DNA of 38,066 nucleotides from an uncultured Clostridia bacterium (GCA_934133165.1 CAKPAW010000009.1:1-38066), one strand, 5' to 3'; positions 15,267 through 24,007 are shown, numbered from the stretch's first letter. A program made the numbers and translations. Notes: a model not told the origin generated them from the letters alone.

Positions 15267-17222
15267 TTAACCTTCACCTGTTAATTCTTTTATCTTATCT
15301 CTTAATTCTGCTGCTTTTTCAAATTCCATTTGTGAAGCATATTTAAGCATTTCATCTGTTAATTTATCTATCACTTCTTGTATATCCGCTTCTTTATCTA
15401 TACTATATTCTTTCTGTGCTTCTTCAACTATGCTAGCTTTAATAGTATCTCTAATATTTTTCTTTATTGTTTGAGGAACAATGCCATGTTCTTTGTTATA
15501 CTCCTCTTGTATTTTTCTTCTTCTATTTGTTTCAGAAATTGCTTTTTCCATACTTTCTGTAAGTTCATCTGCATACATTATTACTCTACCATTAGTGTTT
15601 CTTGCTGCACGTCCTATAGTTTGAATTAAAGAACGTTCTGAACGTAAAAATCCCTCTTTATCTGCATCTAGTATAGCAACTAAAGAAACTTCTGGAATAT
15701 CTAAACCTTCTCTTAAAAGATTTATACCAACTAAAACATCAAACTCTCCAAGTCTTAAATCTCTTATTATTTCCATTCTCTCTAATGCTTTTATATCTGA
15801 ATGCATATATTTTACTTTTATGCCTATACCTGCTAAATAGCTAGATAAGTCTTCTGCCATTTTTTTAGTAAGAGTTGTAACTAATACTCTGTCTCCCGCT
15901 TCTGTAGTTTGTCTTATTTGTTCTATTAAATCATCTACTTGATTTATTACAGGTTTTACTTCTATTTTAGGATCTAAAAGGCCTGTAGGGCGTATTATTT
16001 GTTCTACAACATTATCTTTAGAATGTTCTTTTTCGTAATCTGCAGGCGTTGCACTAACAAATATACATTGATTAATTCTTTGTTCAAATTCTTCAAATTT
16101 TAAAGGTCTATTGTCAAAAGCTGATGGAAGTCTAAATCCATAATTTACTAAAGATTCTTTTCTTGCTCTATCTCCATTGTACATTGCTCTTACTTGTGGT
16201 ATTGTTGCATGTGATTCATCTATTAGAAGTAAAAAATCTTTTGGAAAATAATCAAATAATGTGAATGGAGGACTTCCTTCTTCTCTTCCACTTATATGTC
16301 TTGAATAGTTTTCAATTCCTTGACAAAATCCTGTTTCTTTCATCATTTCAATATCAAAATTTGTTCTTTCTTCTATTCTTTGTGCTTCTATTAATTTACC
16401 AATAGATTTAAAATATTCTACTCTTTGTTCTTTTTCCTTATCTATAGCTTCTATTGCTCTTTCCATTTTATCTGAAGTTGTAACATAGTGTGAATTTGGG
16501 AATATAACAATATGATTTCTTGTAGCTTGTACTTTACCTGTAAGTGGATTTATTTCTGAAATTTTTTCTATTTCATCTCCCCAGAATTCTACTCTTATTG
16601 CTGTTTCACTTTCATCTGATGGGTAAATTTCTACAATATCACCTTTAGCTCTAAAAGTACCTCTTTTAAAGTCTAATTCATTTCTTGTGTATTGCATATT
16701 AACTAATTTTTTTAATACTTTATCTCTTTCTATCTGCATTCCTGGTCTTAAAGATATAGCCATATTTTCATAATCGATTGGGTCTCCCAATCCATATATA
16801 CAAGAAACAGAAGCTACTATTATCGTATCTCTTGTTTCAAAAAGAGAGGCAGTAGCACTATGGCGAAGTTTATCTATTTCATCATTTACAGAGGAGTCTT
16901 TTTCTATATAAGTGTCTGACTGTGGAATATATGCTTCTGGTTGGTAATAGTCATAGTATGAAACAAAATACTCTACATTGTTCTCTGGGAAGAACTCTTT
17001 AAACTCCGAATAAAGTTGTCCTGCTAAAGTCTTATTATGTGCTAAAACAAGTGTAGGCTTTTGTACATTTTGAATTATATTTGCCATAGTAAAAGTTTTA
17101 CCAGAACCTGTTACTCCTAGCAACGTTTGAAACTTCTTGCCTTCTTTTATTCCATTAGATAAATATTCAATTGCCTCAGGTTGATCACCTGTAGGTTTAT
17201 ATTCTGAATGTAATTTAAACAT
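15267..17222 (-). CDS. uvrB: Excinuclease ABC subunit B
   Basis: UvrB verifies damage after UvrA loading and recruits UvrC. The 651-residue protein shows Walker A GVTGSGKT at 36-43 and the strand-separating beta-hairpin around 90-112 (YYDYYQPEAYIPQSDTYIEK). DESHATIPQV is the Walker B motif. The second helicase domain has GINLLREGLDIPEVSLVAIL and the arginine-finger motif QTIGRAARN. A C-terminal UVR motif (EFEKAAELRDKIKEL) binds UvrA and UvrC. AGAGGTGA precedes the ATG. uvrC is not in the window. Confidence 0.98.
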   Translation of the reverse strand: MFKLHSEYKPTGDQPEAIEYLSNGIKEGKKFQTLLGVTGSGKTFTMANIIQNVQKPTLVLAHNKTLAGQLYSEFKEFFPENNVEYFVSYYDYYQPEAYIPQSDTYIEKDSSVNDEIDKLRHSATASLFETRDTIIVASVSCIYGLGDPIDYENMAISLRPGMQIERDKVLKKLVNMQYTRNELDFKRGTFRAKGDIVEIYPSDESETAIRVEFWGDEIEKISEINPLTGKVQATRNHIVIFPNSHYVTTSDKMERAIEAIDKEKEQRVEYFKSIGKLIEAQRIEERTNFDIEMMKETGFCQGIENYSRHISGREEGSPPFTLFDYFPKDFLLLIDESHATIPQVRAMYNGDRARKESLVNYGFRLPSAFDNRPLKFEEFEQRINQCIFVSATPADYEKEHSKDNVVEQIIRPTGLLDPKIEVKPVINQVDDLIEQIRQTTEAGDRVLVTTLTKKMAEDLSSYLAGIGIKVKYMHSDIKALERMEIIRDLRLGEFDVLVGINLLREGLDIPEVSLVAILDADKEGFLRSERSLIQTIGRAARNTNGRVIMYADELTESMEKAISETNRRRKIQEEYNKEHGIVPQTIKKNIRDTIKASIVEEAQKEYSIDKEADIQEVIDKLTDEMLKYASQMEFEKAAELRDKIKELTGEG

Positions 17223-17260
17223 TTTTTAGTCACCTCTTATAATTCATATTGTAATTATTT

Positions 17261-17694
17261 CTAATGCTTTTCTATCTTTTCTGTTTCAATTAGTAATTTA
17301 TCAAAATCAGAAACAAATTTTTTATCTTGTATAATTTTGTATTTTTCATATTCACTTTTTGACTATCAACTCTGTTGTAAATATTAACTCTAAACCCGAT
17401 AGAAATAATCATATCTAGATTATAATATTCCTTTTGCCTTTTAACACTTCGAGTTCCCTCCACTTGAACTTGTTCCAAAATGGAACAAGTTGATTTCCTA
17501 CTTAATTCTTCATCATTGTATATATTATTTATATGCTTTACAATAGCAGGTCTTTGTACATCAAAAAGAGTAGCTATTGCATTTACATTTAACCAAACAT
17601 TTTCATCTTGTAGAATTACTTCTACTTTGGTTTGTCCATTTTCATCACTATAAAATAAAATATTTTTTTCATTTCCAATTGTTATATTACTCAT
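17261..17694 (-). pseudogene. Decayed RhuM-family gene
   Basis: The N-terminus matches RhuM proteins: ILFYSDENGQTKVEVILQDE, VWLNVNAIATLFDVQRPAIV, KHINNIYNDEELS and the YYNLDMIISIGFRVN signature. After RVN the long conserved middle (FRIWATKVLKEY...) is missing. The text jumps to YNRVDSQK, normally far downstream. One base out of frame come SEYEKYKIIQDKKFVSDFDK and a stop at 17261, which is the usual RhuM C-terminus. The gene therefore suffered at least one internal deletion and a frameshift. RhuM-family genes are typical of genomic islands, so this marks old mobile DNA next to uvrB. No product function is expected. Confidence 0.75.
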
Positions 17695-17724
17695 TTATTT
17701 TACTCCTATCATATGTTATTTTTT

Positions 17725-17744
17725 ATTGAGACTAATTGAGACGA
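17725..17744. repeat. Tandem 10-bp repeat ATTGAGACKA x2
   Basis: ATTGAGACTA and ATTGAGACGA follow each other directly. It is the first of three 10-bp-phased repeat blocks in this gap. Confidence 0.6.
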
Positions 17745-17770
17745 ATAAAAGTCTTAAAATTAATTTTTTC

Positions 17771-17810
17771 GTTTAGTTATGTTTAATATTATTTAATGTT
17801 ATTTTGTTCA
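17771..17810. repeat. Tandem degenerate 10-bp repeats, block A
   Basis: GTTTAGTTAT, GTTTAATATT, ATTTAATGTT and ATTTTGTTCA occupy consecutive 10-base steps. The unit resembles the reverse complement of the unit in block B. Confidence 0.5.
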
Positions 17811-17820
17811 TTTTTAAAAG

Positions 17821-17853
17821 GTTAAACGATACTAAACAACACTAAATAACACA
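17821..17853. repeat. Tandem 10-bp repeats, block B (inverted relative to A)
   Basis: GTTAAACGAT, ACTAAACAAC and ACTAAATAAC then ACAGG: the consensus is ACTAAAYRAY with exact 10-base spacing, so copies face the same side of the helix. Together with blocks upstream this fills most of the geneless 17695-17995 stretch. Confidence 0.6.
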
Positions 17854-17995
17854 GGATTTAAGGTATATTTTTGCCATTTTTTCCGTGCCAATTTGGTAAC
17901 TCATTGTTGTAATATTTTTACTTTAATAAATTAAAAAATTCAAAGCTCTCAATATTACTTCCTTTAGTAATGTTAAAATCATATTTTTACATAAC

Positions 17996-18024
17996 TTGAC
18001 ATATTTTAAATTACTTGGTATAAT
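17996..18024 (+). promoter_or_regulatory. Perfect-consensus sigma-A promoter
   Basis: TTGACA (17996-18001), a 17-base spacer and TATAAT (18019-18024). It lies 86 bases upstream of the 71-aa membrane protein gene. Confidence 0.9.
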
Positions 18025-18109
18025 ATTCTTATATTGTTTACTTTATTTTTCCTTGCTTTTTCAGGAGGATCATACTTAATTATTAAAAAATTTTAGGAGG
18101 ATTTTTAAA

Positions 18110-18325
18110 GTGGGAAAATTAAATAAAATATCAATAGTTCTTCTTATTATTGGAATACTTGGCTTAATCTTACGTCAAACTCCATTGAGTAATGTCCTTA
18201 TATCTACTGGCAGAATCAGTTGGAGTACATTTGAGACAGCAAAGTTTACCCTTCCAGATTGTATAGCTGCATTTGGTTTTGGTTCATGTGTAGGATTGTG
18301 GGTTATAAATTTCAAGAATAAGTAA
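18110..18325 (+). CDS. Small membrane protein of unknown function (71 aa)
   Basis: The product has one strong hydrophobic helix near the N-terminus (ISIVLLIIGILGLIL) and a second, weaker one near the C-terminus (CIAAFGFGSCVGLWVINF), then NKF-type polar residues. The connecting loop is short (TPLSNVLISTGRISWSTFET). The start is GTG at 18110, with AGGAGG 9 nt upstream. A second, equally good AGGAGG (about 18063) lies 35 bases earlier with no start codon behind it. A consensus promoter and a terminator frame it as a single-gene unit. No family is recognised. Confidence 0.75.
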   Translation: MGKLNKISIVLLIIGILGLILRQTPLSNVLISTGRISWSTFETAKFTLPDCIAAFGFGSCVGLWVINFKNK

Positions 18326-18343
18326 TGTTCTAATACCACTTAT

Positions 18344-18380
18344 AAATACCTTGGGTTATTCCAAAGGTATTTTCTTTTTA
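18344..18380 (+). terminator. Terminator of the 71-aa gene
   Basis: AAATACCTT pairs with AAGGTATTT and is followed by TCTTTTTAT. Confidence 0.85.
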
Positions 18381-18408
18381 TAATGTTTTTTCTTATTATT
18401 CTAAATTA

Positions 18409-19284
18409 TTAAATTTTTCCCTTTATTACTTCTTCAACAAATTCGTCATCGTTATATACATTAAGTACTTTTGGTAAAATATCTATTGTAAAATGATTAT
18501 TTGTTACTTTTTCTCCATCTACATTAAATGTAATTTCTTCTTCAAAATTTATTTCTACATGATCTGTCCTAAATTTATGTATTTTTCTTTTTCCTTCATG
18601 TTTTCCTTTTTTCATTTTTAGTAGAAGTGGTATCATTTTTATTTTAGACATTTTCTCTCCATAATAGATGTCTAAAAGTCCATCTGTTAGTTCTGCTTTT
18701 GGTGCTATGTTAAATCCTCCTCCATAATACGCGCCATTACATATACTTAATATTGTATATTTTGAATCAATATCTTTTATACTTGTATGAAGTTTCATTC
18801 TTTTATGTTTAAATTTTACAAATGTATATATTATGCTTGCATTGTAAAGTTGACTTGTTGGAATTTTTGTTTCTTTTAATTTATCTAGATTGTTTGCAAC
18901 TTCAGCATCTACTCCTGTACATGCTACATTTATAAAATAAGTATCATTTATTTTAGCTAAATCTATTTTTGTTTCTCCTTTTGGTAGCATTTTTATTGTT
19001 CTATACGTATCATTTCCAGAACCTGATGGAATAACTCCTAATTTATTTTTGGTACCTACTATTCCAGCTATAGATTTTGTTATTGTTCCATCTCCTCCAA
19101 CTACATATATTACATTTTCTTCGTCTTTGTATTCCGAAGCTATTTGTGAACCATCTTTTTCTTCTGAAATATATCTTATTTCATATTCAATGTTTCTTTC
19201 TTTACATATTCTTTCTATATTTGGTAATATCTTTTTATATCTTCCTCTACCTGCTATAGCATTTATTATAAATATATATTTCAT
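18409..19284 (-). CDS. Diacylglycerol-kinase-family lipid kinase
   Basis: This 291-residue protein belongs to the DagK/YegS/LCB5 family. It starts with MKYIFIINAIAGRGRYKKIL. The catalytic nucleotide loop is VVGGDGTITKSIAGI (about 60-75), followed by GVIPSGSGNDTYRTI. Later blocks include NVACTGVDAEV, SICNGAYYGGGFNIAPKAEL, DGLLDIYYGEKMSK and a C-terminal FNVDGEKV. Family members phosphorylate diacylglycerol or related lipids at the membrane surface, recycling DAG released during lipoteichoic-acid synthesis. The exact lipid cannot be read from sequence. AGTAGG precedes the start. Confidence 0.92.
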   Translation of the reverse strand: MKYIFIINAIAGRGRYKKILPNIERICKERNIEYEIRYISEEKDGSQIASEYKDEENVIYVVGGDGTITKSIAGIVGTKNKLGVIPSGSGNDTYRTIKMLPKGETKIDLAKINDTYFINVACTGVDAEVANNLDKLKETKIPTSQLYNASIIYTFVKFKHKRMKLHTSIKDIDSKYTILSICNGAYYGGGFNIAPKAELTDGLLDIYYGEKMSKIKMIPLLLKMKKGKHEGKRKIHKFRTDHVEINFEEEITFNVDGEKVTNNHFTIDILPKVLNVYNDDEFVEEVIKGKI

Positions 19285-19334
19285 ATTTTCCTACTTTCTT
19301 TTATATTTAAAATAATATTATCTTACTACACCAA

Positions 19335-19420
19335 AAATGTCAATAAGGAGCATCCCTATTGACATTAATATTTTGTGATTTTATGTAAAGGGCAAAAGTG
19401 ACCCGTCCCCAAATGTCCTT
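19335..19420. repeat. Interspersed-repeat remnant with hairpin
   Basis: AATGTCAATAaGG pairs with CCcTATTGACATT (about 19335-19366). It is followed by AAAGGGCAAAAGTGACCC and GTCCCC, similar in style to the GGGAC-type repeats at 7562-7680 and at the right window edge. It separates the lipid kinase from the sugar operon. Confidence 0.45.
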
Positions 19421-19421
19421 T

Positions 19422-19757
19422 TTAAATATAAAATACTAATATTCCTAAAAGTATTAGTGTGTTTCCTATTACTTTTTTCTTTGTTATTTTTTCTTTTAGG
19501 AAAATCCTACTTAAAAACATTATAAATATATATCCTAAAGATTCAATTATTGGTCCATTTTTATAGTCTAACCCTTTAAATGCAAATATTGTAAGTATTG
19601 TAGATATAAACATCATTCCATATCCTACAATTACTCTTACATTTAAATATTCTCTAATAATTGAACTATATTCTTTTGATGCACTCTTTTTTAATATTAT
19701 TTGTGAGCATGATGCTATTAAAACAGAGGCTATTAATAAAAACACATAACTATTCAT
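19422..19757 (-). CDS. SMR/EamA-type small transporter subunit (second of a pair)
   Basis: Four hydrophobic helices are visible in about 111 residues: YVFLLIASVLIASCSQIIL, VIVGYGMMFISTILTIFAF, IIESLGYIFIMFLSRIFL and VIGNTLILLGILVFYI. The ASCSQIILKKSA and LKEKITKKKVIGNTLILLGI motifs match small multidrug-resistance-like and ArnE/ArnF-like proteins. The ATG overlaps the end of the upstream partner, so the two are translationally coupled. ArnE/ArnF act as a heterodimer that flips an undecaprenyl-linked aminosugar. With the sugar genes upstream, a similar flipping role is a reasonable inference. Confidence 0.75.
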   Translation of the reverse strand: MNSYVFLLIASVLIASCSQIILKKSASKEYSSIIREYLNVRVIVGYGMMFISTILTIFAFKGLDYKNGPIIESLGYIFIMFLSRIFLKEKITKKKVIGNTLILLGILVFYI

Positions 19758-20154
19758 CACTATTCACTATAATTGTACCTATTATTACAATTATTACTCC
19801 TATTACATTTTTTAAGGTAATTTGTTCTCCAAAAAATACTATTGCCCATACTATTGACCATAAAAGAGACATTGCTCTATTAGCATATGCAACTGATATT
19901 TCAAATTTCTTTATTATTTGTTGCCAAAGTATTGCATAAACACCTAATATAAATATTTCTAAAACATAAAATAATATGAATTTTAGGCTTAAGAATTCTT
20001 CATTTGATGCAAATTTTGCTGTTACTGTTGACAATGTATATATAAGAATTATTACTTGGAGTATTATAATGTTTTTAATAAATTTTTTCTTATCTTTTTT
20101 AGCAATAATATTTGTCTGATTTTCATCTATTTTATAATTGCTCTTTTCCTCCAT
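19750..20154 (-). CDS. SMR/EamA-type small transporter subunit (first of a pair)
   Basis: About 35 polar N-terminal residues precede four hydrophobic helices: FIKNIIILQVIILIYTLSTV, LKFILFYVLEIFILGVYAIL, ISVAYANRAMSLLWSIVWAI and LKNVIGVIIVIIGTIIV. The AYANRAMSLLWSIVWA...FGEQITLKNVIGVIIVIIG pattern is that of the EamA/SMR half-transporters. The start is taken as the ATG at 20154; a TTG two codons earlier is also open. It overlaps the end of the ATP-grasp gene and lacks a good separate ribosome site, so coupling is expected. It probably forms a heterodimer with the next gene. Confidence 0.72.
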   Translation of the reverse strand: MEEKSNYKIDENQTNIIAKKDKKKFIKNIIILQVIILIYTLSTVTAKFASNEEFLSLKFILFYVLEIFILGVYAILWQQIIKKFEISVAYANRAMSLLWSIVWAIVFFGEQITLKNVIGVIIVIIGTIIVNSDE

Positions 20155-21292
20155 TTTCAAATAACCATCCTATCTTATCATAATTATCACAAGCTAATAT
20201 ATAGTATCCAAACCTACTTGAACTATCTATTACATCATGTGTTCCTACTGTTTCCATTTGACTCACTCTATATATTTCGTTTGGCATTTTTTCTTTTACT
20301 TTTTCATATTCATTAACATCATTTTGATTAAATATGAATTTAATAGCTGCTACTTTTGGTTCTGTTACCTTTTCAAATGAAGGTTTATTTCCCATTGCTA
20401 CATCTATGACCATTTTTACAAAATCATATCCTGTAGAAATTTGAACTAAATCTGAACCTATACAATCTCCGCCCATTCTAGCACCTATTTCTATTATTCT
20501 AACATCTCCATTAGGTGTAATCTTAAATTCTGAATGTGTTGCACTATTAGTTATTCCTAAAGCTGTTAATGCTTTTGTAAGTTCTTTATAAACTTTTTCT
20601 TCCATATCTTTAGAAAGACCTGCAGACTCAATATGACCTGTCTCTATAAAATGAGGTGCTCCAGTAGTTGCTTTTCTTGTAATTGTTAAAAATTTATGTT
20701 CTCCATTATATGTTATTCCTTCTGCACTAAATTCATTTCCTTCAATATATTCTTCTACTATTGCTTTTTTCTCAAATGAATTTTCTATAGCTTTTGAAAT
20801 TGCTTCTGCTAATTCTTCTTTTATATATATTTTTGTAATTGCTCTACTTCCTGATCTGTCTGTAGGTTTTACAATTAGTGGATATTCCATATCATTTAAT
20901 TTTTCTATATCTTTTGGAGAAGATACTATTTCAAATCCAGGAGTTGCAACTCCCGCTTCTTTAAAAGCTTTTCTCATTTCGTATTTATTTGTAGATTTTT
21001 TTGTGCATTCTAAAGAATTTCCTGGTAATCCTAATTTTTCAGCCACATAATTAACTGTTAATGTTGCTAAATCTGATGCTATTGTTGCAATTGCATCTAT
21101 TCCTATTTCTTTACACTTTTCTAATATTTCATCTTTTTCTACTATACTTATTGGATAAAAATAATCAGCTGTTTTTTCTCCAATAGATCCGTCTTGCCAT
21201 GCAAATACATGTGTTTCATATCCTAAACTTTTTGCTTTTAGTATTAATGGGTTTTGAAAATCATTTGCTCCAATTATTGCTATTTTTTTCAT
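20132..21292 (-). CDS. ATP-grasp carboxylate-amine ligase-like protein
   Basis: This 386-residue ATP-grasp enzyme opens with a Rossmann-like MKKIAIIGANDFQNPLI. Central features are KYEMRKAFKEAGVATPGF, YPLIVKPTDRSGSRAITKI (the ATP-binding beta-strand and loop), IVEEYIEGNEFSAEGI, and the metal-binding end IIEIGARMGGDCIGSDLV. This matches the carboxylate-amine ligase/PurK-like branch used for linking amino acids or similar acids to amines. In this operon it could couple an acid to the 4-aminosugar made by the neighbouring aminotransferase (inference). AGAGGAA lies before the ATG. Confidence 0.82.
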   Translation of the reverse strand: MKKIAIIGANDFQNPLILKAKSLGYETHVFAWQDGSIGEKTADYFYPISIVEKDEILEKCKEIGIDAIATIASDLATLTVNYVAEKLGLPGNSLECTKKSTNKYEMRKAFKEAGVATPGFEIVSSPKDIEKLNDMEYPLIVKPTDRSGSRAITKIYIKEELAEAISKAIENSFEKKAIVEEYIEGNEFSAEGITYNGEHKFLTITRKATTGAPHFIETGHIESAGLSKDMEEKVYKELTKALTALGITNSATHSEFKITPNGDVRIIEIGARMGGDCIGSDLVQISTGYDFVKMVIDVAMGNKPSFEKVTEPKVAAIKFIFNQNDVNEYEKVKEKMPNEIYRVSQMETVGTHDVIDSSSRFGYYILACDNYDKIGWLFENGGKEQL

Positions 21293-21323
21293 ATTTAAAT
21301 TCCTCTTTTTATAATTTAAAATT

Positions 21324-22463
21324 TTATTTAATTTCTTTTAAATAGAAACCTTTTACTGCTTTTACTACTTTTTCTGCATCTTTTTGTTTCAAATTGTAAT
21401 ACATTGGTAATCTTAATAATCTGTCACTTTCCTTTGTTGTATATTTGTCTTCACCATTAAATCTACCATACTTAACTCCAGCTGGAGCAGTATGAAGAGG
21501 TACATAATGAAATACCGCTTGTATATTCATTGCCTTTAAGTATTTAATTAATGCTGTTCTTTCTGCTAAATCTTTAACTTTTATATAATACATGTGCGCA
21601 TTATGTTTACATTCTTTTGGAATATATGGTCTTTCTATATAACCTTTATCTTCTAAAATTTTTAGATTTTCATTGTAGTAATTCCATGTAGCAAGTCTAT
21701 TATTATTTATTTTATCTGCTTGCTCTAGTTCTGCCCATAAATATGCTGCATTTATATCGCTTGGTAAATATGATGAACCATACTCTACCCATGTATATTT
21801 ATCTACTTGTCCTCTATAGAATTTGCTTCTATTAGTTCCTTTTTCTCTTATAATTTCAGCCATTTCCGTATATCTATTATCTTTAAATACTACTGCTCCA
21901 CCTTCACCAGAACTATAATTCTTAGTTTCATGGAAAGAATAACATCCTATATCCCCAATAGTACCTAAGTATTTATCTTTATATTTTGCCATAACCCCTT
22001 GTGCTGCATCTTCAATTACTAGTAAATTATACTTTTTAGCAATTTCTAGTATTTTGTCCATTTCACAAGCTACACCTGCATAATGAACAGGAACTATTGC
22101 TTTTGTTTTTTTTGTAATAGCATCTTCTATTAAATTCTCATCTATATTCATAGTATCTGGCCTAATATCAACAAATACTATTTTAGCTCCTCTTAAAACA
22201 AATGCATTTGCTGTAGATACAAATGTAAATGCTGGCATAATAACTTCATCTCCTGGTTTTATATCTGCCAAAAGTGCTGACATTTCTAATGCACTAGAGC
22301 ATGAAGTTGTAAGAAGAATTTCTTTTGCATTAAATCTATTTTCCATCCAAATGCTACATTTCTTTGTAAAAATTCCATCTCCACATATTTTATGAGACTT
22401 AATTGCTTGTTTTACATACTTTTTTTCAGTTCCAATAACTGGTGGTACATTAAATCCTATCAT
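21324..22463 (-). CDS. DegT/DnrJ/EryC1 sugar aminotransferase, WecE/RffA-like
   Basis: This PLP-dependent enzyme (379 aa) installs an amino group on a nucleotide-linked keto sugar. Seen motifs: FNVPPVIGTEKKYVKQAI at the N-terminus, TTSCSSALEMSALLADIKPG, DEVIMPAFTFVSTANAFV, VPVHYAGVACEMDKI and VIEDAAQGV. The PLP-lysine region is YSFHETKNYSSGEGGA; the K of HETKN is the Schiff-base residue. The match is closest to dTDP-4-amino-4,6-dideoxygalactose transaminases. The start at 22463 is used because AAGGAAG lies 9 nt upstream; a longer frame from 22682 would overlap the preceding gene by 200 bases and is rejected. It sits 17 bases after the GT-C-like gene. Confidence 0.9.
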   Translation of the reverse strand: MIGFNVPPVIGTEKKYVKQAIKSHKICGDGIFTKKCSIWMENRFNAKEILLTTSCSSALEMSALLADIKPGDEVIMPAFTFVSTANAFVLRGAKIVFVDIRPDTMNIDENLIEDAITKKTKAIVPVHYAGVACEMDKILEIAKKYNLLVIEDAAQGVMAKYKDKYLGTIGDIGCYSFHETKNYSSGEGGAVVFKDNRYTEMAEIIREKGTNRSKFYRGQVDKYTWVEYGSSYLPSDINAAYLWAELEQADKINNNRLATWNYYNENLKILEDKGYIERPYIPKECKHNAHMYYIKVKDLAERTALIKYLKAMNIQAVFHYVPLHTAPAGVKYGRFNGEDKYTTKESDRLLRLPMYYNLKQKDAEKVVKAVKGFYLKEIK

Positions 22464-22480
22464 TTCGTTCAACTTCCTTT

Positions 22481-23824
22481 TTAATATCTTTGAATTATTC
22501 TTATTAAGCAATGCATTGGTAATAATATTCCTATAACTATTATTATTGTTTGCATTATTTTCTTTAGTTTCTCGTTTTTTATAAATTTGTCTAATATTTT
22601 TTCTAATCCTGATACAATAAAATACACAAATGGTATTAGCATTGGCATTATATATCTTCCTTGTGGTTGGAAATCGCTGCAATATGAGTAATATATACTT
22701 AAGCTAATCGGTATTACAATATTTATTCCAAATATTACTTCTAATAATGCTTTATTTTTATCTTCTTTTAGTTCTTTTATATGTTTAAGTTTATAAAATC
22801 TTGATATGTATCCTATTATTCCAATAGCAAATACTCCAAAGTAAAGTAAATAAAATTTTGTTCCCATTGTGATTATCATTGTTCCAAACAGTCCTACAAA
22901 ACTCTTTAATGTTACTATTACCCAACCGTTGTTAAATAGCATATTAAAAAGTCCCATGTTTGTATTTTGTGGAGTTTTTCTATTAGTTGGTTTAAATTCT
23001 TCCATAGCATATTGTTCAGAATATTCTTCTTCTGTACTTAGTCCTAAGAAATCCCCATTATAAATTACTGCATTCCTTATGAACCACCATCCACATAATA
23101 AAAATGTTATTCCAGTAATTATTATTCCTTTTTTGAACATATCTTTAAAATCAAATTTATTATTTTCATCTTTATTTATAAAATATGATGTTATAAATAA
23201 AATTACACTTGTTAATATGTAACCATATGCATTATAGTAAGATAAAGCACATAGTCCTAATCCTATTGAAAGTGTTATGCAACTTTTTATATTCCATTTA
23301 CTTTCTAGGCCATTTAACCAAGCATATATAATAATTGAAATTGATAGCAAAGCTAATGAATCATTATTTATATATGAGCCTATAAATATTATTTGTGGTA
23401 ATGCACTTGTAAGTACTATAAAAAACCACTTATAATATTTATTTTTAAATAGTTTTTCTCCAATTTTCATATTAACTATACTCATTAATGTAATGCAAAT
23501 TACACTTACTAATCTCGCTGCAATATAAAGTATGTGAATATCACTAGTAAAATTACTTGCTATTTTTACAAATAACCCACCTATTATATAAGATAATATT
23601 GGAGTGAAACCATAAGATATTCCCCATATAGGATTTCTTATTTCTTCTTCTCCACCATATGGTAATCTCCCGTGGTTTGCAATATATTTGCATATATCCA
23701 TTTTCATGCCTTCATCTGGTCCTTCATTATTTGGTTGTATAATTGCCCAAGTAAGTGTCATTATTAAAACAAGTAATATAAATGCTATTTTTATATACTT
23801 TTCCTTAATACATATTTTATTCAT
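22481..23824 (-). CDS. DUF2142-like integral membrane protein (probable GT-C glycosyltransferase)
   Basis: The 447-residue protein has about ten hydrophobic helices. It carries DUF2142-type landmarks: an acidic first loop IIQPNNEGPDEGMKMD (about 29-44), YINNDSLALLSISIIIYAW, the motif WWFIRNAVIYNGDFLG, and FQPQGRYIMPMLIPFVYFI near the C-terminus. The acidic residues after the first helix fit the GT-C fold, which transfers sugars from polyprenyl-phosphate donors outside the membrane. AAGGGTGA lies before the ATG. It is the first gene of the five-gene operon running to 19422. Confidence 0.8.
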   Translation of the reverse strand: MNKICIKEKYIKIAFILLVLIMTLTWAIIQPNNEGPDEGMKMDICKYIANHGRLPYGGEEEIRNPIWGISYGFTPILSYIIGGLFVKIASNFTSDIHILYIAARLVSVICITLMSIVNMKIGEKLFKNKYYKWFFIVLTSALPQIIFIGSYINNDSLALLSISIIIYAWLNGLESKWNIKSCITLSIGLGLCALSYYNAYGYILTSVILFITSYFINKDENNKFDFKDMFKKGIIITGITFLLCGWWFIRNAVIYNGDFLGLSTEEEYSEQYAMEEFKPTNRKTPQNTNMGLFNMLFNNGWVIVTLKSFVGLFGTMIITMGTKFYLLYFGVFAIGIIGYISRFYKLKHIKELKEDKNKALLEVIFGINIVIPISLSIYYSYCSDFQPQGRYIMPMLIPFVYFIVSGLEKILDKFIKNEKLKKIMQTIIIVIGILLPMHCLIRIIQRY

Positions 23825-23927
23825 TTTTTCACCCTTTTATTTTCCTATTTTTTATCTTTAATAGTATATAGATTATATACTCGCTACCACAAAAAGTCAA
23901 CAAATTCAGACTATTTTCTTTTTTGTA

Positions 23928-23956
23928 TTTACAATTTTATGTTAATATGTTATATT
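23928..23956 (+). promoter_or_regulatory. Extended -10 sigma-A promoter of the GNAT gene
   Basis: TTTACA (23928-23933), a 17-base spacer and TATATT (23951-23956), with ATATGT just before the -10. Same design as the promoters at 13772 and 14278. Confidence 0.75.
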
Positions 23957-24007
23957 TATATTAGTATGTTATATTTAATTTCATTTCTTAATTAAGGAGG
24001 AAATAAG

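Noticed and set aside
22464..22682. N-terminal extension of the sugar aminotransferase
   Set aside because: It overlaps the preceding gene by about 200 bases, and the start at 22463 has a good ribosome site and matches family N-termini.
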